DNA of 64,000 bases from Gemella sp. GL1 (lineage in GTDB: Bacteria; Bacillota; Bacilli; Staphylococcales; Gemellaceae). The notes below the pieces were generated by a model, which did no database searches, was not told the DNA's origin, and saw only the letters and a list, made by a program, of their open reading frames with translations. Positions 1-7,871 of this stretch are shown one piece after another (position 1 is the first letter of the stretch; every line of letters starts with the position of its first letter). The position numbers were made by a program, and so were the translations under genes. The stretch covers positions 186,001 to 250,000 of the forward strand of contig NZ_JACBYB010000021.1 in the NCBI RefSeq assembly GCF_013415365.1, written 5' to 3'.

Positions 1-1
1 G

Positions 2-190
2 TCGACTGTTCCAGAAATCATTGCTGCTAATCACTCAGGGTTAGCTGTGGCAGTTTTATCATGTGTAACAAATATGGCAACTGGTATCCAAGATAAAAAA
101 CACGATCATACTAACGTAGTTGCTACGGCACAGAAGATTTCTATTAATCTTAAAAAATTACTGGCAAAAACATTAGAAAAATTAGACTAA
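2..190 (+). CDS. Purine nucleoside phosphorylase, C-terminal part (5' end outside window)
   Basis: Only the last 62 codons are present; the frame is open from base 2 and ends at a TAA. The start of the visible part, STVPEIIAANHSGL, followed by SCVTNMATGI, is the conserved C-terminal region of trimeric purine nucleoside phosphorylases (PunA type), which phosphorolyse inosine and guanosine to the free base and ribose 1-phosphate in the cytoplasm. The next gene, hit, starts 20 bases downstream on the same strand, so the two are probably cotranscribed. PunA is favoured over MTA phosphorylase on the VPEIIAANHSGL pattern, but the substrate cannot be settled from this fragment. Confidence 0.8.
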   Translation, partial: STVPEIIAANHSGLAVAVLSCVTNMATGIQDKKHDHTNVVATAQKISINLKKLLAKTLEKLD

Positions 191-209
191 ACATTACAGG
201 AGAACCACT

Positions 210-635
210 ATGGATAAAACAATTTTTGAAAAAATCTTAGATAAAGAAATTCCTTCTTACAAAATTTACGAAGATGAACATGTATATGCTTTTTTAGATG
301 TATTTCCAATCACTAAAGGCCATACTCTAGTAATTCCTAAAAAACATAGCCGAAATATCCTAGATTGTGAAGCAGAAACGGCTGCTCACATTGGAGCTGC
401 TCTACCTAAGATTGCTAATGCAGTAAAAGATGCTTTCAATCCTGATGGAATTAATATTATTCAAAACAACGAAGAATATGCAGGACAAAGTGTCTTCCAC
501 TTACACTTCCACATTATCCCAAGATATAAAGATAAGCACATCAACTTTGATAATCTAGAAGTTAAATGGCCACCACAAAAATTAGAAGCTGCTGACTTTG
601 AAGAAATTCAAAATAAAATTACTAGCAAATTGTAA
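210..635 (+). CDS. hit: HIT family (histidine triad) nucleotide-binding protein
   Basis: This 141-aa protein has the full length usual for a bacterial HIT hydrolase. The triad HxHxH is visible as H97-L-H99-F-H101 followed by IIPRY, and the N-terminal half shows the family pattern of a short strand-helix then AFLDVFPITKGHTLVIPKKH. HIT proteins hydrolyse nucleoside phosphoramidates or adenylated substrates; the physiological substrate in Firmicutes is not well fixed. The start is preceded by AGGAG at good spacing. It follows the purine nucleoside phosphorylase gene by 20 bases and precedes a strong bidirectional terminator. Confidence 0.92.
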   Translation: MDKTIFEKILDKEIPSYKIYEDEHVYAFLDVFPITKGHTLVIPKKHSRNILDCEAETAAHIGAALPKIANAVKDAFNPDGINIIQNNEEYAGQSVFHLHFHIIPRYKDKHINFDNLEVKWPPQKLEAADFEEIQNKITSKL

Positions 636-720
636 AATTAATTCTAATCTTAATTATTATTTTATTGAAATCAGTAAAATGAAAAGATAATAAAATTAAA
701 CTACTCAGCTTAAAAAATTA

Positions 721-750
721 ATCTCTATACTTAAAGTATAGAGATTTTTA
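721..750. terminator. Bidirectional intrinsic terminator between hit and pcp
   Basis: A 12-bp perfect stem (721-732 with 734-745) is flanked by a T run on the right and an A run on the left. It can end both the hit transcript (plus) and the pcp transcript (minus). Confidence 0.8.
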
Positions 751-903
751 TTATCACAAATTTTTATTTTCATATTTTGAAAGTAATTCATTAATTTACC
801 ATCTTTTATCCATCTATTAGAGCAATATCTCTAACTCCTTTTAAGTCTACTAGTAATATTTTAATTGTTTTATTGTGATTTGTTCTTAATTAATTTTCTT
901 ACA

Positions 904-1548
904 TTAGTCTTCTTTTCCTCCCGTTACTTTTAAATCACATTTATCCCTGTAGTCAACTATAGTTTGAATAGAAGATATTATTGCTCTTCTCATATCATCA
1001 AATTCCATCATAGGCAACTCTCTACCTTTCAATTGTTCTGGCAAGTAAGGAATATGTATAAATCCTGCTTGTATATTCAAATTATTCTTCTCCGCATAAT
1101 ACAGAACTTGATACATAATATGGTTACATACAAAAGTCCCTGCTGTATTGGATACTTCTGCATTTATTCCTATTTTTTTAATATTCTCTACCATTGCTTT
1201 TATCGGTAGAGTAGAAAAATATGCTGCTTTCCCATCTTCCCTTATTACATCGTCTACTGGTTTATTACCCTCATTATCAGCAATTCTTGCATCATCTATA
1301 TTTATAGCAATCCTCTCAGGACTAATCCCACTTCTCCCTCCTGCTTGCCCTAAACAAAGTACCACATCAGGAGAAAATTTTTTTATTTCTTCAAATAGCA
1401 TCTGGGCAGATCTACCAAAAACTGTCGGTATTTGAATCCTTCTAAGTTCTGCATCTGCAATTTTATTTGGTAATGATTTTACCACTTGCCAAGATGGATT
1501 TAGTTCTTCTCCTCCAAAAGGATCAAATCCTGTTACTAATATTTTCAT
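904..1548 (-). CDS. pcp: Pyrrolidone-carboxylate peptidase (pyroglutamyl peptidase I)
   Basis: A cytoplasmic cysteine peptidase (family C15) that removes N-terminal pyroglutamate. The product begins MKILVTGFDPFGGE, a family signature, and has the catalytic Glu (SPER, about residue 78), Cys (TFVCNH, about 141) and His (FIHIPYLP, about 165) in the right order. The 214-aa length matches Bacillus Pcp (about 215). A longer frame could begin at 1560, but that codon sits inside the ribosome binding site GGAGG, which lies 8 bases before the ATG at 1548; the later start is used. The gene is monocistronic, divergent from comFA and convergent with hit. Confidence 0.95.
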   Translation of the reverse strand: MKILVTGFDPFGGEELNPSWQVVKSLPNKIADAELRRIQIPTVFGRSAQMLFEEIKKFSPDVVLCLGQAGGRSGISPERIAINIDDARIADNEGNKPVDDVIREDGKAAYFSTLPIKAMVENIKKIGINAEVSNTAGTFVCNHIMYQVLYYAEKNNLNIQAGFIHIPYLPEQLKGRELPMMEFDDMRRAIISSIQTIVDYRDKCDLKVTGGKED

Positions 1549-1674
1549 AATTTCCTCCAAAATTTATTTTTACCTATTATAGCATTTTTCTATGCTATCA
1601 AACAAAATATAGGGTTTTCATAAAGTATATATTTTGCTAAAATATAAGTAGATCATATCTTAGGAGATTATTTT

Positions 1675-3162
1675 ATGTATTTTTCTAGCAACTTAGAATT
1701 TATACCAGCTTTTTTCCATATCCACTACTCAAACTATGATGAAAAAATTAAGAAAAATTTACTTGATGAAATTTATCAAGAATATACAGATTCTACTTTT
1801 ACAGATATTGAAGTTGAACAAATTTTCTTCGAATTAAAATATGGCAACTTTAAAGAGATTATTGATTTAAAATTTTTAAATTCCTACAGGGGTAGAATTT
1901 TCTCTATTGACCAATTAGTCAAGAAAAAAATTAAAATTCACTATTTGGAAAAAGCAAATTGTATTGAAGTCATATCAACTATTAGAGATTCCAAATGTCT
2001 TATGTGTTCTTCAAAAAATCTTTATAGCTATTATGCTTCTTTTGATAAAATTACTTATTGTCTAGATTGTATAGATTTTGGTATTTCTAAATCAAATGAA
2101 ATAAGATTTTTAATTAATAATTATAAAAATGAGCCTTGTCATTTTACCATACCCTCTATAGCCTTATCAGACCAGCAGAAAATTGCATCAGATTTACTAG
2201 TAGAGAACTCTAAAGCAAATAAATCATCTTTAATTTGGGCTGTTTGTGGTGCTGGTAAAACAGAGATTATCTACAAACTTATAAGTAACTACCTAAAGGA
2301 AAATAAAATTATATGTTTGGCAATACCTAGGAAAGATATAGTCAATGAACTTGCTAGCAGAATTAAAAAAGATTTTTCTTTAGAAATTAATCTTCTTCAT
2401 GGAGATGATAAAAAATTTTTAGGATCTAATTTCTATATTATGACCTGTCACCAGTTATTTCATTACTATAAATTCTTTGACCTAATAATTGTAGATGAAG
2501 TTGATGCCTTCCCCTACAATGGCAATGATGTATTAGAATATGGTATGAAGAAAGCATTAAAAGATCAAGCACCTCTAATTTTTTTATCTGCTACACCTTC
2601 CAAAAAAATAAAAAAATCAGTAGATTCAGTCTATAAACTTCCTATTCGTTATCATGGAAATTTACTTCCTGTTCCAAATCTTAAAATTCATAAAGATTTT
2701 AATAAAAATATATTTTCTACTAATATTTTGGATACTTTAGATAAAATTATTAGGTCCAGTACAAATAAAAATAGACGACTTCTTATATTCGTCCCTACAA
2801 TTAAGATTGGTGAAGAACTAGCTAAGTCTACAGCTTATAATTTTGTATCCAGTAAAACTGAAAATAGAAATGATTTAATAGAAGGATTTAGAAATAAAAA
2901 ATTTAATGTTCTAATTACTACAACTATATTAGAACGTGGTCTTACCTTCGATTACTTGGATATTGTAGTATTCCATAGTTCACATAAAACTTTTTCAAAA
3001 GAAGCCTTAATACAAATTTCTGGTCGGGTTGGTAGAAAAGCATATGATCCTAGTGGCTCAATAATTTTCTACAGTGGTGAACATACGAAAGCTATCAAAT
3101 CTGCTATTAAAGAAATAAAATACATGAATGAACTAGCCAAGTATAGAAAGTTGGTGAAATGA
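1675..3162 (+). CDS. comFA: ComFA, DNA-uptake helicase/translocase
   Basis: A 495-aa DEAD-box-like superfamily 2 ATPase that helps drive single-stranded DNA import during natural transformation. A four-cysteine zinc motif (CLMC about 108-111 and CLDC about 129-132) precedes the helicase core, as in known ComFA. Core motifs: Walker A CGAGKT (about 191), DEVD (motif II), LSATPS (motif III), and the motif VI region ISGRVGRK near the C terminus. It overlaps comFC by 4 bases (ATGA), so translation is coupled. AGGAG precedes the ATG at 1675. No convincing ComK box was found upstream. Confidence is high because zinc motif, helicase motifs and partner gene agree. Confidence 0.95.
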   Translation: MYFSSNLEFIPAFFHIHYSNYDEKIKKNLLDEIYQEYTDSTFTDIEVEQIFFELKYGNFKEIIDLKFLNSYRGRIFSIDQLVKKKIKIHYLEKANCIEVISTIRDSKCLMCSSKNLYSYYASFDKITYCLDCIDFGISKSNEIRFLINNYKNEPCHFTIPSIALSDQQKIASDLLVENSKANKSSLIWAVCGAGKTEIIYKLISNYLKENKIICLAIPRKDIVNELASRIKKDFSLEINLLHGDDKKFLGSNFYIMTCHQLFHYYKFFDLIIVDEVDAFPYNGNDVLEYGMKKALKDQAPLIFLSATPSKKIKKSVDSVYKLPIRYHGNLLPVPNLKIHKDFNKNIFSTNILDTLDKIIRSSTNKNRRLLIFVPTIKIGEELAKSTAYNFVSSKTENRNDLIEGFRNKKFNVLITTTILERGLTFDYLDIVVFHSSHKTFSKEALIQISGRVGRKAYDPSGSIIFYSGEHTKAIKSAIKEIKYMNELAKYRKLVK

Positions 3163-3755
3163 TGAATTGTGAATTTTGTTATAAAGACTTAAATACTAAT
3201 TTTTCTTTTATAAATCTCTTTTCATTTAATAAAGAAAATTACTGTGAGCATTGCAAAGAAAAACTATCTTTAAAAGTATATAAGCACAAATCTTATAAGC
3301 TCTATTATTTGGCTCACTATGAATTTATAAAAGATAAAATTTATTCTATAAAATATTTTGGTGATATAAAAAAAGCTGAATCATTTAAAGCTGCCTTAAA
3401 TAATTTTTTACAAAAAAATCACTTTGATCTAGTTTTAATTGCTCCCAGCAATAGAACTAGAGAAGCTATAAGAGGTTTTAATCATGTAAAAATAATTTGT
3501 GATATAGCAGAAATACCCTATAAAGACATCTTTATTGAACCCTATAGACTTAAACAGTCAAAACTTTATTCAGAAAGAAAATATCATAATTTTTCTTTAA
3601 ATAAAGATTTCACTAATAATATTATCTCAGCTAAAAGTATCCTAATTATCGATGATATATTTACCTCTGGCAATACTTTAGAATCTTTAGCACTTGTTCT
3701 TTTAAAAATAAATAAAGAACTAAAAATTTCATTCCTTTGTTTAGGAAAATCATAG
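3159..3755 (+). CDS. comFC: ComFC, competence-associated phosphoribosyltransferase-like protein
   Basis: A 198-aa ComF-family protein. The N terminus carries two CxxC pairs (CEFC and CEHC) expected to bind zinc, and the C-terminal half has the type I phosphoribosyltransferase loop IDDIFTSGNTL. In Bacillus and streptococci ComFC works with ComFA in DNA uptake. Two consecutive ATG codons begin the frame; the first overlaps the comFA stop. The gene lies 123 bases before hpf, an order also seen in Bacillus, where the comF operon is followed at some distance by yvyD/hpf. Confidence 0.9.
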   Translation: MMNCEFCYKDLNTNFSFINLFSFNKENYCEHCKEKLSLKVYKHKSYKLYYLAHYEFIKDKIYSIKYFGDIKKAESFKAALNNFLQKNHFDLVLIAPSNRTREAIRGFNHVKIICDIAEIPYKDIFIEPYRLKQSKLYSERKYHNFSLNKDFTNNIISAKSILIIDDIFTSGNTLESLALVLLKINKELKISFLCLGKS

Positions 3756-3779
3756 AATAGGAAACCTTTACAAATTGTG

Positions 3780-3808
3780 TTGACTTTTTTTTACTTTAGA
3801 AGTACAAT
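3780..3808 (+). promoter_or_regulatory. Sigma-A promoter of hpf
   Basis: TTGACT at 3780-3785 and TACAAT at 3803-3808, with a spacer of exactly 17 bp. It lies wholly in the gap after comFC, so hpf is transcribed independently of the competence genes. Confidence 0.8.
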
Positions 3809-3878
3809 ATAAGTAAGAAAATAAAACGGATACATAATCCAATGAGTAGTCATTTACTCATGAAAGGAGTGCTTAAGC

Positions 3879-4424
3879 ATGCTAAGATATCAAGTAAGAG
3901 GAGATAACATAGAAATTACACCAGCCATCAGAGACTATATCGAAACTAAAGTTGCTAAATTAGAAAGATACTTCTCTAATGAATTGAATGCTAATGTTTA
4001 TGCCAACGCTAAAGTTCGTAAAAATGGGGAACAAAAGATTGAAATTACAGTTCCTTTGAAAGGACTTACTCTTCGTGCAGAAGAAGTAAATAGCGACCTA
4101 TATGCAGCTGTAGATTTGACAGTAGATAAATTAGAGAGGCAAATAAGAAAACATAAAACTAGAATTAATAGACGTAGTCGTGAAAAAGGTTCTATTAATC
4201 ATGATTTATTAACTAATGAACTTGAATCTTATGAAGAAGAAAAACACGAATTTGTAAAAATTAAAAAAATTCCCGCTAACTTAATGTCTAAAGATGAGGC
4301 TATTTTACAAATGGAATTATTAGGTCACGATTTCTTCGTTTTCTTAGATGAAGATACTAATGAATTTTCAGTAATTTACAAACGTAAAGATGGGCAATAT
4401 GGTGCCCTAGAATTAGAGAGATAA
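3879..4424 (+). CDS. hpf: Ribosome hibernation-promoting factor, long form
   Basis: A 181-aa long HPF. The N-terminal domain (about 1-100) begins LRYQVRGDNIEITPAIRDY and binds the 30S decoding region. The C-terminal domain (about 120-181, around KKIPANLMSKDEAILQM and LLGHDFFVFLD) mediates ribosome dimerisation to 100S particles. Short HPF/YfiA forms lack this second domain. AAAGGAG precedes the ATG. A sigma-A promoter lies about 75 bases upstream, and a long hairpin follows the stop. Confidence 0.96.
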   Translation: MLRYQVRGDNIEITPAIRDYIETKVAKLERYFSNELNANVYANAKVRKNGEQKIEITVPLKGLTLRAEEVNSDLYAAVDLTVDKLERQIRKHKTRINRRSREKGSINHDLLTNELESYEEEKHEFVKIKKIPANLMSKDEAILQMELLGHDFFVFLDEDTNEFSVIYKRKDGQYGALELER

Positions 4425-4460
4425 GCTAGTAGTTGTCTTTTTAATATATAAAAAATAACT

Positions 4461-4514
4461 AGAAACATTTGATTAAGGATAAAATTACTATACTTAATCA
4501 GATGTTTCTATTTT
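4461..4514 (+). terminator. Intrinsic terminator after hpf
   Basis: Two 17-base arms (4461-4477 and 4493-4509), pairing throughout with one T-G position and a 15-base loop, followed by ATTTTAAG. The U tract is modest. Confidence 0.6.
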
Positions 4515-4559
4515 AAGATATACTAAACTTAATTTTAATTTAATATTATCCAAAATATA

Positions 4560-4598
4560 AAATAAACTGACAAGATTAAAATTCTTGTCAGTTTATTT
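4560..4598 (-). terminator. Hairpin after tkt, probable terminator
   Basis: A perfect 16-bp stem (4560-4575 with 4583-4598) begins 13 bases past the tkt stop. On the minus strand it is followed by TATATTTTGG. Confidence 0.65.
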
Positions 4599-4610
4599 CT
4601 ATATGATTAA

Positions 4611-6581
4611 TTACAATTCTTTAGCTAATCTTACAAGGTTCTCAACAGTAAATCCATATTTTTCTATTACTGTTGCTGCCGGTGCTGATGCTCCAAATGT
4701 ATCAATTCCTAATACTTTTCCATCTAAACCAACATATTTATACCAACTTTGGCTTGCTCCCATTTCTATAGCTAGACGACGTCTTATAGTTTTTGGTAAA
4801 ATTTCTTCTTTGTAGTCTTCTTCTTGTTCATCAAATAGTTCTGTTGATGGAACTGATACTACTCTTACCTTGATTCCTTCTTTTTCTAACTCTTTTGCTG
4901 CTTTTATTGCAAGATTTACTTCTGATCCACTTGCTAATAAAATTCTGTCAAAGCCTTCTGCTTCATATACAACATAAGCACCTTTGCTTACCTTATCAAA
5001 ATCAGTAGATTCTTCAACTATCAGGTTTTGCCTAGTTAAGACTAGTGCTGTTGGCCTTGTTTTGCTAGTTAAGGCTAAATACCATGCTCCTTGAGTTTCT
5101 CTTGCATCCGCCGGTCGTATAACATTTAGATTTGGAATTGCTCTAAGTCCTGCTAAGTGTTCAATTGGTTCGTGTGTCGGACCATCTTCTCCTACTGCAA
5201 TTGAATCGTGTGTAAAGACATATGTTACTGGTAATCCCTGAAGTGCTGATAATCTCATAGCTGCTTTTAGATAATCCGAGAATACAAAGAATGTTCCTCC
5301 ATATACTCTTAATCCTCCATGTGCTGCCATACCATTTAGAATTGCTCCCATGGCAAATTCTCTTACTCCAAATTGAATATTTCTATTTTTTGGATTCTCT
5401 GCATCTTGTAATCCCTCACCTTTTATGTATGTCATATTTGAGTGCGCTAAGTCTGCAGACCCTCCTAAAAAGTTTGGCAATTTGCTTGCTGCTACATTTA
5501 AAGCATCTTGGCTTGAATTACGAGTTGCTTGTGAATATCCTGCTTCTATTTTTGGAAAATCTTCTGCTTTAATCTCTACTGGATCTTTTCCTGCTAGGAT
5601 ATCTGCAACTTCTTCTGCTAGTTCTGGATATGTTCTCTTGTAATCTTCTACTAATTCTAACCAAGCCTTATATTCTTTCTCTCCTCTATCTGCAACATTT
5701 ACTTTGAAATCTTCATATACTTCTTCTGGAATTTCAAACTCTTTGTAAGACCATCCCATATTTTCTTTTGTAGCTTTAGCCTCGTCAAATCCTAATGGAG
5801 CACCATGTGCTGCATTTGAATCCACTTTATTTGGAGATCCTTCTCCAATTCTAGTTTTTATTTCAATTAATGATGGTTTTTTAGATGCTTTGGCTTCTTC
5901 TATTGCTCTGTTAATTGCATCTATATCTTTTCCATCCTCTACTAAAGAAGTATGCCATCCATATGCATTATATCTTGCTCTTACATCTTCTGTAAACGTG
6001 TCTGCTGTTGATCCATCTAAACAAATATTATTTGAATCATATAGAACTACTAATTTGTCTAATCTTTGGAAACCTGCATATGATGCTGCTTCTGATGATA
6101 CTCCCTCCATCAAGTCACCATCTCCACATATTACATATGTATAGTGGTCAAATATTTTATGATTTTCTTTATTATATTTAGCCGCTAAATATCTTTCTGC
6201 TTGTGCGAATCCCACTGCTGTTGAGATACCTTGTCCTAAAGGTCCTGTTGTCGCATCTACTCCTGCTGTATGACCTAACTCAGGATGCCCTGGAGTTTTC
6301 GATCCCCATTGACGGAAGTTTTTTAATTCATCTATAGTCATTTCTTCATAACCTGATAAATGTAGCAATCCATATAACAACATAGATCCATGACCTGCAG
6401 ATAATATAAATCTATCTCTATTTATCCAATTTACTTCTTTTGGATTAATTGTCATATGTTTTGTAAATAAACTGTATGCCATTGGAGCTGCTCCCATTAC
6501 TATCCCTGGGTGCCCAGATTTTGCCTTTTCAATTGCGTCTATTCCTAACATTCTTATTGCATTTATTGATTTGTTTGACAT
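4611..6581 (-). CDS. tkt: Transketolase
   Basis: A full-length 656-aa thiamine-diphosphate enzyme that transfers two-carbon units between D-xylulose 5-phosphate and ribose 5-phosphate or erythrose 4-phosphate. Visible signatures are the N-terminal [16 protein letters not shown], the ThDP-binding stretch [19 protein letters not shown], and the central Pyr-domain region with [17 protein letters not shown] precedes the ATG. The gene is immediately downstream of ulaG on the same strand. This may be meaningful, since the ascorbate pathway ends in xylulose 5-phosphate. A stable hairpin separates tkt from ulaG, so partial readthrough or a separate promoter is possible. Confidence 0.96.
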   Translation of the reverse strand: MSNKSINAIRMLGIDAIEKAKSGHPGIVMGAAPMAYSLFTKHMTINPKEVNWINRDRFILSAGHGSMLLYGLLHLSGYEEMTIDELKNFRQWGSKTPGHPELGHTAGVDATTGPLGQGISTAVGFAQAERYLAAKYNKENHKIFDHYTYVICGDGDLMEGVSSEAASYAGFQRLDKLVVLYDSNNICLDGSTADTFTEDVRARYNAYGWHTSLVEDGKDIDAINRAIEEAKASKKPSLIEIKTRIGEGSPNKVDSNAAHGAPLGFDEAKATKENMGWSYKEFEIPEEVYEDFKVNVADRGEKEYKAWLELVEDYKRTYPELAEEVADILAGKDPVEIKAEDFPKIEAGYSQATRNSSQDALNVAASKLPNFLGGSADLAHSNMTYIKGEGLQDAENPKNRNIQFGVREFAMGAILNGMAAHGGLRVYGGTFFVFSDYLKAAMRLSALQGLPVTYVFTHDSIAVGEDGPTHEPIEHLAGLRAIPNLNVIRPADARETQGAWYLALTSKTRPTALVLTRQNLIVEESTDFDKVSKGAYVVYEAEGFDRILLASGSEVNLAIKAAKELEKEGIKVRVVSVPSTELFDEQEEDYKEEILPKTIRRRLAIEMGASQSWYKYVGLDGKVLGIDTFGASAPAATVIEKYGFTVENLVRLAKEL

Positions 6582-6617
6582 AATTATCTCCTTAATTTTA
6601 AATTTATTTAATTTAAA

Positions 6618-6646
6618 TGTGCCGTATAGTAACTATACGGCACATC
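6618..6646. terminator. Perfect hairpin between ulaG and tkt
   Basis: A 14-bp perfect stem with a one-base centre (6618-6631 with 6633-6646). On the minus strand it is followed only by TTAAATT, so as a terminator it would be leaky. It could instead protect or process the ulaG-tkt message. Confidence 0.5.
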
Positions 6647-6653
6647 ATTATTT

Positions 6654-7748
6654 TTATAGCAAGGCTTTAAATTGGATATTTGATTCTTCTAAGAAGCAGT
6701 CATCAAATCCTCTTGGGTGATGGTATTCAATCTTATCTTTGTCTAATGGATAAGTATATTTACCTCCTACTTCCCAAATAAATGGATGGAAGTCATATTG
6801 TAATCTTTCTTTACGCATCTTCCATAGTTCTAATATTTCATCTGTTGATGCCATAAAGTTAGACCAAATATCATAGTGTACCGGAATAATTACTTTAGCT
6901 CGTAAGTTTTCTGCCATACGTAGTAAATCTATAGATGTCATTTTATCTTGGATACCAACTGGATTTTCTCCGTAGTTGTTTAATGCAACATCAATTTTGA
7001 AGTCTCTACCGTGTTTTGCAAAGTAGTTAGAGAAGTGTGAATCCGCTCCGTGATAAATTGTTCCACCTGGAGTTTCAAATACATAGTTTACAGCTTTTCT
7101 TGCCATTTCTTCGTCAGTCACTGCAAGTCCTGCTAACTCTCCAGCATTTTCTTCAGCACCTTGAACAGGTAAAGTTACTAAACATGTTCTATCAAATGAT
7201 TCAACTGCATGTACTTTTAGGTCTTTAAACTCAAAGCTTTCTCCTGGTTTAATTACCATTATTCTTTCTTCTGCAACTCCCCATTTTTTCCAAATTTCTC
7301 CACACTCGTATGGTCCTACAAATTTCACGTGGTCTAATTTTGGATTATTAATAATAGCCGCTGCTGTATTAATATCCATATGATCACTATGGAAGTGTGA
7401 TACCAAGTAGTAATCTAATTCATTAATTGCGAATGGATCAATTACCATTGGTTGTACTCTTAAGTTTGGTTGTAATTTTCTAACACCTGCCATATTAGCC
7501 ATTTGGTGTCCTCTAACCATATCTTTTACTTTTTTAGTTGATTTACCTCTTGATGACCATAAATCCATAACAATGTTAGCTCCACCTGGTGTTTTTACCC
7601 AAACACCACAATTACCTAACCACCACATAGCAAAGTTTCCTTCCGGAACCACTTCTTCTTCAATTTCTTCATTTAGCCAAGTTCCCCACTCTGGGAATGT
7701 GCTTAGAATCCACGATTCTCTTGTTACTTCTTTTACATTTTTTGCCAT
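6654..7748 (-). CDS. ulaG: L-ascorbate-6-phosphate lactonase
   Basis: A 364-aa metallo-beta-lactamase-fold hydrolase. UlaG opens L-ascorbate 6-phosphate to 3-keto-L-gulonate 6-phosphate, the first step after PTS import. The metal motif SHFHSDHMD (HxHxDH) is about one third into the protein, and the long N-terminal extension with GNCGVWVKTPGGANIVMDLW is typical of UlaG rather than of generic lactamases. GGAGG lies 8 bases before the ATG. The promoter upstream shares a 40-bp element with that of ulaA, so it should belong to the same regulon even though the regulator gene lies between them. Confidence 0.95.
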   Translation of the reverse strand: MAKNVKEVTRESWILSTFPEWGTWLNEEIEEEVVPEGNFAMWWLGNCGVWVKTPGGANIVMDLWSSRGKSTKKVKDMVRGHQMANMAGVRKLQPNLRVQPMVIDPFAINELDYYLVSHFHSDHMDINTAAAIINNPKLDHVKFVGPYECGEIWKKWGVAEERIMVIKPGESFEFKDLKVHAVESFDRTCLVTLPVQGAEENAGELAGLAVTDEEMARKAVNYVFETPGGTIYHGADSHFSNYFAKHGRDFKIDVALNNYGENPVGIQDKMTSIDLLRMAENLRAKVIIPVHYDIWSNFMASTDEILELWKMRKERLQYDFHPFIWEVGGKYTYPLDKDKIEYHHPRGFDDCFLEESNIQFKALL

Positions 7749-7792
7749 TAGTTACTTCCTCCTACTAATTTATTGGTTTTGCTTACATTCTT

Positions 7793-7821
7793 ATTATAGG
7801 CCATATTTTCATACTAAAAAA
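7793..7821 (-). promoter_or_regulatory. ulaG promoter with non-consensus -35
   Basis: -10 TATAAT at 7798-7793. At the expected -35 position (7821-7816, spacer 17) the sequence is TTTTTT, which suggests an activator-dependent promoter. The spacing is identical to that at ulaA. Confidence 0.65.
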
Positions 7822-7860
7822 GACCAAGTCTTACACTTAAATGTGTGCAAAACTTGACCT
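7815..7860 (-). terminator. Possible terminator of the ula regulator gene overlapping the operator
   Basis: In minus-strand RNA, AGGUCAAGU pairs with ACUUGGUCU (two G-U pairs) around an imperfect inner stem, followed by UUUUUU. It starts 12 bases past the regulator stop, so one segment may serve as both terminator and ulaG operator. Confidence 0.45.
7816..7855 (-). promoter_or_regulatory. Putative operator of the ula regulator, copy 1 (ulaG)
   Basis: This 40-bp block aligns without gaps to 14323-14362 upstream of ulaA: 26 of 40 positions are identical by hand count, including TTGGTCTTTTTT at the promoter-proximal end and TTTTGxACAxAT at the distal end. In both places it overlaps the -35 at the same distance from the -10. 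The natural ligand would be the PRD regulator encoded at 7872-9518. Its outer parts also pair as RNA (next entry). Confidence 0.6.
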
Positions 7861-7871
7861 AAAAAATTATA

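Noticed and set aside
1590-1674. ComK or alternative competence sigma box upstream of comFA
   Set aside because: An AAAA/TTTT pair occurs with the wrong spacing in very AT-rich DNA, and no clear SigX-type box was found.
5291-5643. Plus-strand open frames opposite tkt
   Set aside because: They lie entirely antisense to a well-conserved transketolase, with no promoter or ribosome binding site; they are shadows of its codon usage. The same applies to other frames opposite ulaG, ulaA, guaB, pyk and dnaE.
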